A DNA stretch of 64,000 nt from Pholis gunnellus (Eukaryota > Chordata > Actinopteri > Perciformes > Pholidae), in NCBI GenBank assembly GCA_910591455.2, contig OU342823.1, forward strand, positions 6,932,001-6,996,000, written 5' to 3'. Under the pieces are notes generated by a model. It did no database searches and was not told where the DNA came from. It saw only the letters and a list, made by a program, of their open reading frames with translations. Positions 10,051 to 21,867 of the stretch are shown in pieces; position 1 is the first letter of the stretch; every line of letters starts with the position of its first letter. A program made the position numbers and the translations under genes.

Positions 10051-10845
10051 ATGGGAATAAGCGGCTAATTGTTTTTGACTTGTTCACTCTACATGATCCT
10101 GTTCTATACCGGTGGCTAATCACTTCATTGTCGGCACCTGGCCTGTGCAGCCGTTGCCTCATATTGAGAATGAAGACATTCATGAAAACAATTCCCGCTT
10201 TGTGCCGAGCGCAGACCCGTACTTCAACATTAAGATTCACCTTTATGTCGTCTTTGGAATACGTGTTTAAAAAAATATTAGGCTTTATCATTTCAAAACT
10301 GCCTAATTGGCAACTGAGCAATCATCAGCTATGCAGGCATTAATAAAAACGAACTCATGGTTGTATTTTGCTGCAATGCTTTTTAGGAGGGAACACATGC
10401 TGTAAGGGCCTTTACACACGATCAGCAAGTAGATGATAGGTTTATGTCACCAATGTGAGGCAGGAAAGCATGATTCATTTCGACCTCCCTGACTATTAAT
10501 GAGGCACAATGTCAAACATAGCACATGTCATTTATAATGACCGTTAATCAGGGAGCATAAAACATCGTGCAGAGTCTATATTTACCCTTAAAACCTGCCT
10601 GATCTCTCACGTGGGTTCCCCCGTCGGCTCCACTGTAAAAGCGTTTCGATAGTTATTCACACATTTCATGAAAGATGGCCAAAAATACAATACTATGATC
10701 CAGTTTGTAACCCCCCAAAAGAAGAAATCGTTTTTTCCTGTAACACCACTCCCTGAGCTCTCGAAGAACAACAATGGAGCAATCCGATGGGGGTCAAATT
10801 CAGGTTACGATGCGGAAAGTGTGGCATCATCGACCTGGTAGTAAA
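10051..10845. other. intergenic stretch, nothing recognised
   Basis: Overlapping 87- and 116-residue frames on opposite strands at 9971-10343 are not supported by domains or splice signals. Confidence 0.5.
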
Positions 10846-11086
10846 CCCCCCCCCCCCCACTGCTTCAACCAGCAGCAAACTGCTGCCACTCTGCCCACTC
10901 ATCACACAGTGTTATGTACCCACAGTGAAGTCCCCCCCCCCCCCACAACATGCACACGTTCTCCTCAGTGTCTTCAGAAAAGACAATCTGTGCGCTGTCA
11001 GACGAGGCGAGGAGCGAAGCTTGACCTTTCAATTGCTCCTCCGGGGACGGAGAGGGGCGGAGCTTCCCCCCCCCCCCCCCCCCCCC
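10846..11086. repeat. three poly-C homopolymers
   Basis: Runs of C lie at 10846-10858 (13), 10932-10944 (13) and 11066-11086 (21). On the minus strand they are poly-G. Poly-proline frames read across them are artefacts. Confidence 0.9.
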
Positions 11087-12785
11087 TGACAGAAGATTGG
11101 AAAAACGTCTGCCCGGATTTTGTTGCTAGGCAGCTAGGCCCCGCAATGACAGTGTGTCAACAATGAGAAGAGAATGAGAAATAGATTGCTGCCTGGTCGC
11201 TGGAGATGAGAGGGCGTTTGATTCAAGGCCGCTCTGGGAGTGAGAGGCTCCTCGCGGGGCTCCAGGTTCGGACTGTTGGAAGCAGCGCTCACGGACGTGC
11301 TCTTTCTGTATGTCACGCCGGTAATTGCCGAATCCCCTCAATGGCAAATTACTTTAGTGTGACTCATCTCAAGTGTTGAAGTGGAGAGCGGGAGGGCCTT
11401 AATTGTACACCCTGGATGGCCGATGAAACATTCATTAGTTTTGGACAGCAATTTCTATTTTACGAAAGCCGCTGAAACACCTGAATGGTCTAAAAAAGAC
11501 AATTTAAGCCTATTTCCTCATCGTTGTACTTTCAATTGAATCTGATTAGCATACACTCACAAAGACGTCGCAGAGCAGGCGCAGCAACTTTAAAATCACA
11601 AGTGTAAAGTCAACGTTTACTTTTGGTTTCACACGGGACACAGACAGCGGTCTCCTGGGTGAAAGTCCTGTGTTTGCTTAACCTCCTAGCTACATTTAGG
11701 CACAGCGGTGGGTGGTTGAGTACTAGCTTTCCAAGTAGAAATTGTCAGCACAGATTTCATGTCACTTACTCACACAAATGATCATCGACCCATGTCATGT
11801 GTTTCCTCACGAGGCGATATTGAGTGACATTCAGTTGTTTTGAAAGACAAGTGAAGCAGCTGGATGCTCTGTACAGGTTCACAACACACACAGCTCATCA
11901 GTTTCAACACACTGAACAGTTCACTGCTCAGGTGTGAAGATACACAGCACAGGCTAAATATGCAAGATAAAATAATCTTCCTCTATTTGTTTAAGAGTGT
12001 GACATTTTCCCAAAATGTCAAACTACTCCTTTAACATTGCATTATTTATGCACAAGCAAATACGGTATAATTGGTGGATAGGTCATTGTTAGTGGGCCTT
12101 GTGTGTTCACAGTAATTGTATGAAGGTCGGCTATTAAATATAAATTAGATTTAAAAAAAGATAATACACACAGGCCATACCCTAAATACACAAAATGGTT
12201 GTGATATTGATTTGCTGATGTTTAAATGTCAAACAGCACCTTTGATGGAAAAAGACTGGAATGTGAGGTTGACGTGGGTTTTTTCGTTTTGGCAGAGCCA
12301 TCCGTCTGTGGTGAGACTAAGCACAGAAACATGAGCTGTTCTGACGGGCTGAATGGGAGTTTGATCACTTCTTAACAGTTCCCTTAATTACCCTTGAGAG
12401 AATTGTCATGGCTGTAAGAGACTCTTCTGCAGAGCAGGTGATGTTCACATCGGCGGAGAGAGAATACAATACTCTGCCTATTTCTTTTGGCTTCCTTTCC
12501 TTTGTTGTGTCTCATCTTCCAAACAGGCCAAGCTGCAGCGTTCATGAAAGTCGGGCGGGCTGGCTGAACGATGTAACTGGCATTCAAACATAAGCTGAGT
12601 CGCACACCTCAGGATCAGATATCCCGCGCGGTCCAGGAACTGAAATAAGACTCTTGCGGATGCTCAAACAGTGTTGACATGTAAATGGACCAATCACAAT
12701 TCTGATTTGTTCAGCCATTGATGAAGAGGAGCGAGAGAATTGACAGGCAGGAGGTAGGGAACCACGCTCACACCTGTTTTGTGAT
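11087..12785. other. intergenic stretch, nothing recognised
   Basis: No exon-like segment or repeat landmark is recognised. Small frames at 11126-11347 and 12384-12605 lack support. Confidence 0.5.
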
Positions 12786-12883
12786 GGTGGTGGTGGTGGT
12801 GGTGGTGGTGGGGGGGGGGGGGGGGGGGGGGGGGGGTGAAACCGCGTGAGATGAAGTGAATGTGGAGGGGGGGGGGGGGGGGG
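12786..12883. repeat. (GTG)n followed by long poly-G runs
   Basis: About eight GTG units (12786-12809) run into a G homopolymer of about 27 (to 12836), and a second G run of about 18 lies at 12866-12883. The minus-strand poly-Pro/poly-His frames at 12584-13162 arise from this tract. Confidence 0.93.
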
Positions 12884-13036
12884 ACCACAGGGATGGGCGA
12901 GTGTGGAGAGACACTCAAAAGAGCCACAAGTGGTCCACTGTTCCCCGGCAGCAGCACCTGCCTCGCCGCCTCCCTCCTCTTCAATACCCGGCAACAGAAC
13001 TCCTCTTAAGGCCAGTGCACGTGAATTCAAAGAGAC

Positions 13037-13134
13037 GGGGGGGGGGGGTGCAGACATGCATAGGAGTGTGTGTGTTACATCACAAAGAGGGTCTTTTACT
13101 GTCCTAAAATTCTGCCAGGTACCCCCCCCCCCCC
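13037..13134. repeat. poly-G (13037-13048) and poly-C (13122-13134)
   Basis: These homopolymers of 12 G and 13 C extend the G/C-run cluster that begins at 10,846. Confidence 0.9.
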
Positions 13135-13379
13135 ATCCTCCAACCGAGATGCAAAATCTCATTCACAAAATAGCAGCTTTCAATGTAATTTTACAAACTG
13201 TTCCAAATGACTGACTGATGTTTACAGCTGCATTATGAACAGAGTAATTGACCGTTTGCTAATCCTTGTTCTGTTGCCACACCTGTCAACCTTTCGCAAA
13301 GACACACATCCAGTTTACAATAGTACCAGTGGCAATTTTGACTCCTCAAAATCCTGAGGAACCAGTGCCCGTTCAAAAA

Positions 13380-14640
13380 AGACGTGTTCGTTAAGAACGG
13401 CACGATTGCTTGGCTTCGGGTGTTGCTGCTTTCCTCGAGAACCGTTCATACTTGTCACTGCGCTTCCGTTGGTCCCGAGCAATACACCCGCCAAGTGGGA
13501 AGTCGATCGGATGTTCGCTTCCTTTTCAGTTAGATTTGTTGAAACAATGGGTCCTTTTCATTTCCAGCCAACAATCAGCTGAAATGACGGCCACCTCTAG
13601 CAGATTTGATCAGCTCTAGGTAGCTGATTAGGCTCACGTTGGCACTATGATTTGGTCTCTTTAAAGTTTCCAGCTGACTTTTTTCAAAGCAGGAATCCAT
13701 GTGAAAGCTAACAGGTCCCAGGCAAAAAGTCAGCACCCCTCACCTGTTAACGTAGAATGCATGGAAATAAAGAAGCAGCAGTCTTAGTAGTAATGGAATA
13801 TGATATGGAAAGTATGAAACATAGCTAATAACATTCCCCTAAGCTTTCTATTTTCTTATTATTTAAGCCCACAAACTAATGTAGAAGCCAATAATACATT
13901 AGTTCATCAATCGATTTAACACATGGTTACTCGACCACTGCAGGCAGTAAGCTAATTAGCTGGAGAAGCTAACGATTGTAGCTCACATTAGATTAAATAA
14001 ACACACTGTTTTAGTATATTTAATTCATTGGACTTGTGTTTTTGTGTTTCATAAAGGCTAGAAAATCCCCACCCTCCAAGCATCTCTGTCATACAGCCCC
14101 ATGCGCACCATGTCAACATGAAGAGACATCTCAGGAGTGACGGACAGGCTGTGCCCATAGTTACAGTTACTAACGCTATGATTGGACAATCACTCTTCGG
14201 GGGAGGTGTTTAGCAAACAGTCAATTCCAGCATCAGTAACCTCCCTCCAAACACCCTGAAAAATGGGCTCGCTTAGACGGTCCACAAATTATTTATTTCT
14301 TTAAACAAAATAAGTTTCGATAAACTTAACTCAGCATTTACCCACAAACCACTTCAAGCTCAGCGATTGCGCCATAGTCTGCTGATTGGTCCGGCATTCA
14401 GCTGCCAGCCCCGATCGTTTCTCACCAGACGTTCTCCGGACTAACATTCTGTAACAAAAACTGACCTTGCAAGATTTAAGCTAGAAACACTGGAACGAAA
14501 CACTTCTTTATGTGCCTCAGCCACGGTTTGAATTGGTGGTACTAAAACCGTAGATTTGTTATTGACTACCCCCATTGTCCCGTGAAAATCAATGCGAGGA
14601 GACAGAAGACAAATTTTTGCAAAGCAATTTGCCACAAGGG
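13380..14640. other. probable dispersed-repeat block, family unknown
   Basis: Segments such as 'gctgattggtccggcattc...accagacgttctccgga' (about 14,380-14,440) and 'aattggtggtactaaaaccgtagatttgttattgac' (about 14,530-14,570) resemble, from memory, dispersed non-autonomous elements seen in many teleosts. No terminal repeats could be paired and no protein is encoded. Confidence 0.3.
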
Positions 14641-16046
14641 CAAATCCCGCCAGTCAATGGTCAATCAATGACAAGCCGAGGCGCTGCATGGTGCCCGTAG
14701 AAGATAATTACACCAGAGATAATTGGCGTGTTGATTTGACTGCATGAGTGAAAGCAACTGCTGCTCGGAGAATACGTGACGAGGAACATGCTTAGTGTTT
14801 TAATTTTAACGGCAGCTTAAGATGGGCCTTTTGATTCTGAGTGATCATGCGTGTGTGTGTGTGTTTCTGTATGTTCAGACCACACTACATCGACTGTAGT
14901 ACCTCAGCATGAATGTGCATTAAAGCCCCACAGGGACACCACAAAAGGCCCCGGACACACACGCACACACACATGCATTCACTGCTACTGGACATATCAG
15001 AGAAACACATTTATGGGTTTTTGGTTGAACTCCAGTCAGAGTCACAAACAATGAAATTGAAAGGTTGGAGACAAGGCGCTTAGCCAACAATCTCAAAACC
15101 TGTATTATGAACTAATTGGACGCACACAGACCTTTTATCTTGAAAAGCACAGGTGGAACTGGGAACATTCATCACCGCTCTGGTCCATCTAAGCGCCCCG
15201 CTATGTCATACAACTGGCAACTACAAAAATGGGAAGCAGCATTTATCATTGTTAATAATTGCACCTGTGCTCTTCCTGCTGCGACATGTCGAACAGTCAC
15301 TGTCAATGATGTCACACATTTGACAGGAGACCGCTCTAAAAAATAAATCTTAAAACACGCAATTCAAAAGGATGTCAATTCTATTCGCAGAGACGGAAAG
15401 TTCCCTTTTGCTCACTTGCGCCCACACCATTTGGCACCAGACCCTAAACATCACGCGTGTTCCTATAGCCTGCAACCGTGACAGCACCCACTGCTTGTTT
15501 ATTTTAGGCTTTTACCGGGAATAGCAAACCTCTGTCAGTTTCTCAATCAGCTTTACACGCTCTGATTAAGAAACTCTGATAACTGTCACAATGAGTCTTC
15601 TCAAAAATCGGACTAATGCTAAAGCAAAGTGAAAGAAACGTTTGAAGTAACCCGTGCCACTTGAATACAAAATTAGGATTTGTATTGTTAAAGATGGTTA
15701 TCATACAGCTGTATTGTGCTGATTAATATGCAGTGAAGTAAGGTGGCTGGTATTGGTAGAATATATAAAATATCATACAGAACGTTATTAGTATTCAGTC
15801 AGGTTTTAAGCATGTGGATCACAGCAATGCAGCGATGCAAATACATACCATAAAATCATATAAAATGTACAAATGTGAGGGGATAACTGCACTTTTAATA
15901 TGCATGTACTTTACTGCGCTGACTTTAAGGAGGCTTCAGTTGAACCACAGACAAACTTGTGAAACGTGTTTTTCGGGGATAATCAAAAGCGGGTTTATAC
16001 ACGGTTAGGTGTCTCAGTACAAACGGATGAAGCGCATGCCTCGCGA
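14641..16046. other. intergenic stretch, nothing recognised
   Basis: There are short CA/GT runs (about 14,850 and 14,955) and no supported gene. Confidence 0.5.
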
Positions 16047-16178
16047 ACACACACACACACACACATACACACACACACACACACATTCACACACACGCCT
16101 CCTCAGTTAATGGGAAGGAGGACTCAGCCAGCTGGTGTAGCTCACAAACACACACACACACACACCTACACACACACC
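16047..16178. repeat. interrupted (CA)n microsatellite cluster
   Basis: Two CA blocks (16047-16096 and 16147-16178, with TA/TT/CT interruptions) are separated by about 50 bp of unique sequence. Confidence 0.93.
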
Positions 16179-16479
16179 TAATCCCCCCCTTCGATTTGTC
16201 ACCCCTCCAAATCCTATTCATCCAACTTCCTATTCACTGCTGTAGAGCCTCTCCAGTGGAGTCTCCATCAGACCCTCATCTTTGTTCTACGTCTCAATAG
16301 TTTGAGCCTCACAGTCAGTGTGACATGCAATACAGCTATAGCATTTCCTGCTCTGCAAAAGAAATGTCAGGTTTCATCACTGAATCTGATATTGAGCTTT
16401 GAAAGATATTGTTTCTCGCATTTAAGGGTTTCTAAAATGACATTTTTCTGTTATTTTCTAAGTATCCCATCACTTTTTT

Positions 16480-16680
16480 TCTCTAGTTTGACTTTTTGGG
16501 GAATACGCTTTCACCTCTCTACCGAGATGAGATTATAACATCAATCTCATATTGATCAATTGAATGTAAAGCTGGAGCCAGTGGCTATAGTCTCTCTAAA
16601 GGTCACTAATTAACACTTTATATCTCCTTTGTTTAATCTGTACAATAATCGAAGTGTACAAACGACATCCTGAGGCTTTC
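16480..16680. repeat. diverged copy of the 4.6-kb dispersed repeat family
   Basis: 'ttttggggaatacgctttcacctctctaccgagatgagat', 'taaagctggagccagtggc' and 'aaaggtcactaatta' share landmarks with 4440-4640 (the last one with 'caaaggtcactaatta' at 4463) and with the family as remembered. Arms are not intact and it is non-coding. Confidence 0.4.
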
Positions 16681-17518
16681 GTGTTAAAGATGCTGCAATG
16701 AAGCCTTCATACCTGAATGCTTATTCTGAACAACAAAAAGGGTAAATGAAAAAGGGTTGCGCTTCAGAGAATCATCCACAGAAGTCTAGACTTAAATGGG
16801 TATGGGCGTCTGTTTTTTTTTAGCGGAAGAGGGCACCTTTAACCCTTGCGTGTTTCAGAAGGCCTCGGGCTAGTTTAGCTCCTCCTCCTGAGGTTTAAAT
16901 CAGCCAATGGGATTAATTTTGCACAGACAGCAACTCTGCCTCTGTTAAACTTCAATCTGTTCCAATCTGAAGACTGTCTTCACAAACCACTTAACACTAA
17001 TCTTGGGCCACCTTATGCCCACTGCACTAAGACAGTCCCGGCCTAAAGGCTAATCGTATGCTGGCAAAAAAACTGCAGGCGGGATTGACCAATGGCAGGG
17101 CTGCGAAGAGATTGAGAATGAACTCCGGTGACCTGTTAATATCACACCAGGTCACCCAATACATGCCTTACAGGCCAGGGCTTCAAACAACATGACACAC
17201 ACACACACACATGTCACTTGTGAGCTAATATATTACAGGCAACTTGAATTTAGCAATTTTTAAAAAAGTATGTAAATGTCTTTTAACTGTACATGTCTAA
17301 ACAGGTTTATGGTTAGAAATAGAACAGATTTCAATTCATGATGAGAACAATATATTCCAGTTTTGGGCGACAAATCTATGATTTGGATATTTTTTATTCC
17401 ATTCCCATCCCTTGGTGTTCATTTCCAGTCATCATGTAGGAGCCGGTGATATCACAGATTTGTAGCTCCACCGTGTGGAGAAAGTTGCTATTACATCCTG
17501 GGGATTCCACTGACTTTC

Positions 17519-17567
17519 CTCCTCCTCCTCCTCCTCCTCCTCCTCCTCCTCCTCCTCCTCCTCCTCC
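17519..17567. repeat. (CCT)n trinucleotide repeat
   Basis: About 16 CCT/TCC units. Poly-proline read in one frame is an artefact. A small (CA)n lies at about 17,193-17,210. Confidence 0.95.
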
Positions 17568-18796
17568 GTATCAGATCGGCCTGATCAGATGTTTATCAAC
17601 CCACGGAACCAGAGCTCTCGTCCCTTTTGGCCACTGAGCTGCTGCTGTTGTTAAAAACTCTGTCTCTTGATAGCACCTTGATTCAGCTCTGTCAGCCCAT
17701 CCTTTATATTAGTTTTGGTAACTTTAGAGTGACCTTGTATGGATTCTTCAACATTTATTGTGTTCCTTCTTCTACTCCTGTTTTGTGGTAATGAGCTCCG
17801 CTTTGTCTTTTTGTTTGATCCGGAAGACAAAGATAAATAGTGTTTTTTTGTTTTATTATTTTGGCTTCCTTTTCTTATACATTAGTTGCTTTCTTTGTTA
17901 GTCATTTTCTAATGAATACATTTAAAAGTTATTGTTACACCTTAAAAAGCTTCTGCAGCTTTCTTCTTGTCTTGGTCCCATGTTTGGGTAAACTTGAGTT
18001 GAGTCACTTTCTGTGTTCCCCTGGACATGAAGTAAAAGATGTAACACACCCTGAATGTGAGAAGACCGTACAAGTGCTATGCATTTTCATATTACACAAT
18101 TACTGTTATCACCATTTTAAAGGCCTATAAATAAAAAACAATGAACAAAATATGTTCTGCTGAGGAGCAATTCATCACTTTAATATCAAAACGTCCCACA
18201 AGTCAGTCAACAAAAGTTGTTTAAAATGGCCTACATTCATTTTAATAGCATACAATGATAGAGTAACTTAAGTTTGATGTCTAAATCAGACTATACTTTT
18301 GTGGATCCAGTTTTTACCCAATCGTCGTTTTGGTCTAACTACTCTGGTGTCTCAGTGAGGGCAGGAGAGGCTGTGTTTGCAGCCAGTAGAGGGGGATGCT
18401 GGTTCACGTTTACAAACCTGGACAACTTGTTCAACGGAATTATTTTATTTCCCGTCACTCTCCATAACATGCAGATACAGAAGTTTACATTCAAATTTGT
18501 ATGTCTGATGTAGAATAAACTAAACTTCAGAATAGTTTTTATTCTTTCCAAATGCTGTAAACCCCTGCAACAGTTCAGATGTTTCCCTTTTCATCATCAC
18601 TGCCTTCCCGATCCCATTGTGTCCGTTGGGCTTGTTGTCTAACTTTCAGCCTTCTGTGTGAGACAGGACGTGGTTCTTTCTCAGCTAACATTTTAATTTG
18701 AGATGATTCTTACATTGCTGCACACCAAGTTAGAGAAGGTGTAAACATAACTCCAAGATGATCTGTAGTGGTCCTTCCCTATGGATGGATTACTGA
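17568..18796. other. intergenic stretch, nothing recognised
   Basis: The stretch is A/T-rich. A hydrophobic frame at 17,840-18,130 has T-rich composition typical of chance frames in such sequence. Confidence 0.45.
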
Positions 18797-19175
18797 ACAG
18801 GCCTACCGGGCACAGGCCCAGGGGCCCCTCTAGCCTTCATCTACAAAATGTCAGTCAAAGGGACACTACCACCCAGGAAAAGACTCAAAATGACCCCAAA
18901 GAACCATAAAACAATGACAAAGAGACAAAAGAACAGCTACAAAGAGACCAACACAATTAAAAAGATGCAAAACATCTGCAAAGAAACACAAAAAGACTCA
19001 CAACAACTATGAAAAGGGGCATAGCAACCACAAAGAGTGCAAATATCACCACAAAGAGACACACAACACCAACAAAACAGAAGCTACGCAACTATGTGTG
19101 CCTTGCTCCTGTGTGTGAGTGGTGGCGGGGTCTTTTATCAGGGGCCCATTGTCTCATAATCTCGTGCCCGTACCT
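18797..19175. repeat. dispersed element with internal degenerate ACAAAGAGAC minisatellite
   Basis: The block opens with 'aggcccaggggcccctc' and closes with 'gtcttttatcaggggcccattgtctcataatct'. In between, at least five degenerate units of roughly ACAAAGAGACAMAA recur (18,918; 18,938; 18,978; 19,030; 19,051). The GGGGCCC motif at both ends with a purine-rich repeat inside fits, from memory, a teleost repeat with variable internal copy number. Confidence 0.55.
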
Positions 19176-19239
19176 GCTTCTCAACTACTTTCTACTAATT
19201 TAAATCGTGCCACAACACCAGAGTCTTCATCGCCTCTCT

Positions 19240-19625
19240 GTCTCATCCTTTCATTGCTCTCTTTGCCTACTCGGATCTCTCAGCGTCTCTTTTTCTTCAT
19301 TCACTTTCTTCGTTCCCATGATCTGACTAGCCAATCATTTTTCCGACAGCTTTTCTCCTTTAATACCTTGTTTTTGTCTTTTCCTTTTTTTTGAACATCC
19401 ACTCTTGACCTCCTCCTTTTTTTCCTCTCCAGTGCTCTGACTCATCTCCCTCATTTCTTCTCCCCCTACTCTCGAAACTCATCTTCTTCTCTCAACCCTC
19501 CCTCTCTCCCTCTCTCCCTCCCTCTCTCCCTCTCTCATCAGAGAATGAATCTGACTCATCGACACAAGTGCTCTCCATCAACCTCTCCGTGTTCCCCCCC
19601 CCCCCTTTTTTTCTTCTTCCAAATG
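19240..19625. repeat. polypyrimidine-rich tract with (CTCCCT)n core
   Basis: About 385 bp are strongly C/T-biased on the + strand, with a CTCCCT/CTCTCC-type core at 19,498-19,537 and a poly-C run at about 19,594-19,606 followed by T8. Frames across it (19,119-19,394; 19,545-19,730) are composition artefacts. Confidence 0.75.
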
Positions 19626-20559
19626 CTACTGATGCTGTTCCTTATCTCCCCTTCATCGTGTCCAGCCTGTGACTTCATCCTCAAATTTCCTGTGCTATAT
19701 TCCCTCATTGTGTTGGGGGAAGCACATTAGCACATGTGCAGGACGTGGGAGCAGCTGACATTGTGCAGATCACCGGGATGATTAATCTCATGTGAACAAG
19801 GTGACCAGAAAACAGGTACAGATGTTTAAGGATTTATATCTGGCCAGAGCCACGGTTAATGCTTTATTGGTAACAAATTAAAACAATAGTCATTGTGGAC
19901 TGCACATCGCTGCAAGTTGGTGCAAAATATTTCCAGACTGAACACATCCGAGGATGTTTAATGAGAGAATTCACATCCAATCAAACTGAACTAAATCCGT
20001 ATTTTTTTGTGGATCAACTTGTTTCTTTTCTTCTGTACCTTCGTGAGCTGCAAGACTAATTTAAAATGCAGATTCTGGTATTACATTACTCTGGGAGCCT
20101 TTAGCCTTGAATGTGGCTTCCTCTAGTGGTAACCGAGTGATACTCCATCTGATCGACAGTATGTTGAGGATGTGAGCAGTGTATAATACCTAAAAGTCAT
20201 GCTGTTCTAATATGTTCCAGAGAATCTGTTTTTATGTACAGCTCCTAGAAGACAATGCAGATATAGCTGTATGTTAACTGCAATCTCCCCCCCCCCCATT
20301 GTAAGTACTGTTTAATTTTGGATTAATTGGAGAAATAAACTCAAAGATTTATCCTGATGACCAAATTGAAATGGCCCGTCATCCCTTTGTGTTTGTTTTC
20401 TATTCTATTGTGACTTTTTAACGTCTCATCTAATACATTTCTGTTTACAGCTTTCTTGTCATTGGGAAGTGTTTCAGCGTACTGTGTTGTCTGCAGACAG
20501 TCCTTGTGTTCATGGCGCATTGAATGCCACCCAAGAATATAGAGACCCCCCCCCCAAAA
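19626..20559. other. intergenic stretch, nothing recognised
   Basis: No supported exon or element was seen. There is a C9-10 run near 20,287. Confidence 0.5.
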
Positions 20560-20600
20560 CACACACACACACCCACACCCACACACACACACACACACAC

Positions 20601-20667
<67 letters not shown>
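20560..20667. repeat. long imperfect (AC)n microsatellite
   Basis: About 105 bp of AC repeat with ACCC and CTAC interruptions, then a short (CT)n. Confidence 0.95.
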
Positions 20668-20669
<2 letters not shown>

Positions 20670-21783
20670 CTCTGCCAGCAAACTCTTTGTCTGGTTTCAT
20701 TTAAACTGCCAGCTTGAATTAAGCTTTTTCATTGTTCAACAGACACTTGTTCATAATCAGTCTTTGGCTGACAATTATTTTACTTAATGTCCAAACAGAA
20801 ATGTGACATTGTTTGTAATAACCCACATTGTTTTATTGTAAATATAATCATGATTGGCATTTCTGCATCAGACATTTAAGAGAACAAACATGCAACCCAC
20901 ACAGAGCTCCTGCAAGCTCTTACATTCGCTGTGGTAAACACTGAATGCTGGATAGGTATTTTTTCCTCCAGAAAAACACTCTTCTGGTGGAGAGGAAGTG
21001 TAATACTTGACATTTCAGACAGCACCCACTGCAGCGCATGAAGAACTTGGTGAACAGAGAAGGCAGCACAAAGAAAAGACCTTCTCCTCTCCCGCAAGGA
21101 ATTCAAGGAAAAAACTAAAAATGAGAAAGAAATGTTATTGTTCTGGTTAAAAATGTTCAAGGACAGTGTGCAAAACCAGCCGAGTTAGAAGTACACAAAT
21201 TGAATAAACCATGATTTGAATAATGATACATTGCAGCAAGGAAGTATTTTCTGTTTTTTGCCAACTTTTCTGTCAAATGTTGTCATGTTTTATAAAATGT
21301 CTGCAAAATGATGTTCCCATCGATGGAATGCTCCTTTAAGCATTTTGTTGAAACAAGAGACTTTGTCTGCATGAGCCTTATTAAAACTCAGTTATGTGGG
21401 TGAAGAGATATTTGCATCATTGTGTCACTGTGTATTTTATATCCCGTGTTGTCTTTGTGTTTAAAATGTCTGATGCATTTTCAAGACCTTTCGTATCGAT
21501 GAAAAATCCCCTTTATCTCTCGTCCATGATGGTTCTCTTTTATGGAAAGCGATATCTCGACATAAGAACTTGAAAACGTTCCCATGAAGCTTTGAATGAG
21601 CAAGTCTTTCATCTTTAATTGGCCTTAAAAAAATCTAAACTGTGTTGTGTGCCCTAAAAAACTCCAGACCCCCAAACTGTTGCCTCACGTCACACCCGTT
21701 CGGGGAATCAGCACTGATTCAGCTGGGAGGGGAGCACAAAGCTACACACGCAAGCCAGCGATAAAAGACAGCATGTATATTCT

Positions 21784-21786
<3 letters not shown>
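20668..21786. other. intergenic stretch, nothing recognised
   Basis: A minus-strand frame at 20,876-21,160 lacks domain or splice support. Confidence 0.5.

Positions 21787-21863
<77 letters not shown>
21787..21863. repeat. pure (AC)n microsatellite
   Basis: About 38 uninterrupted AC units. Confidence 0.97.

Positions 21864-21867
<4 letters not shown>

Noticed and set aside
12584..13162. 192-residue minus-strand frame with poly-His and poly-Pro
   Set aside because: Produced by (GTG)n and poly-G runs; no domain outside the repeats and no splice support.
20341..20787. Cys/Val and Thr/His repeat frames
   Set aside because: Translations of the (AC)n microsatellite; the same applies near 21.8, 28.4, 32.3 and 36.2 kb.
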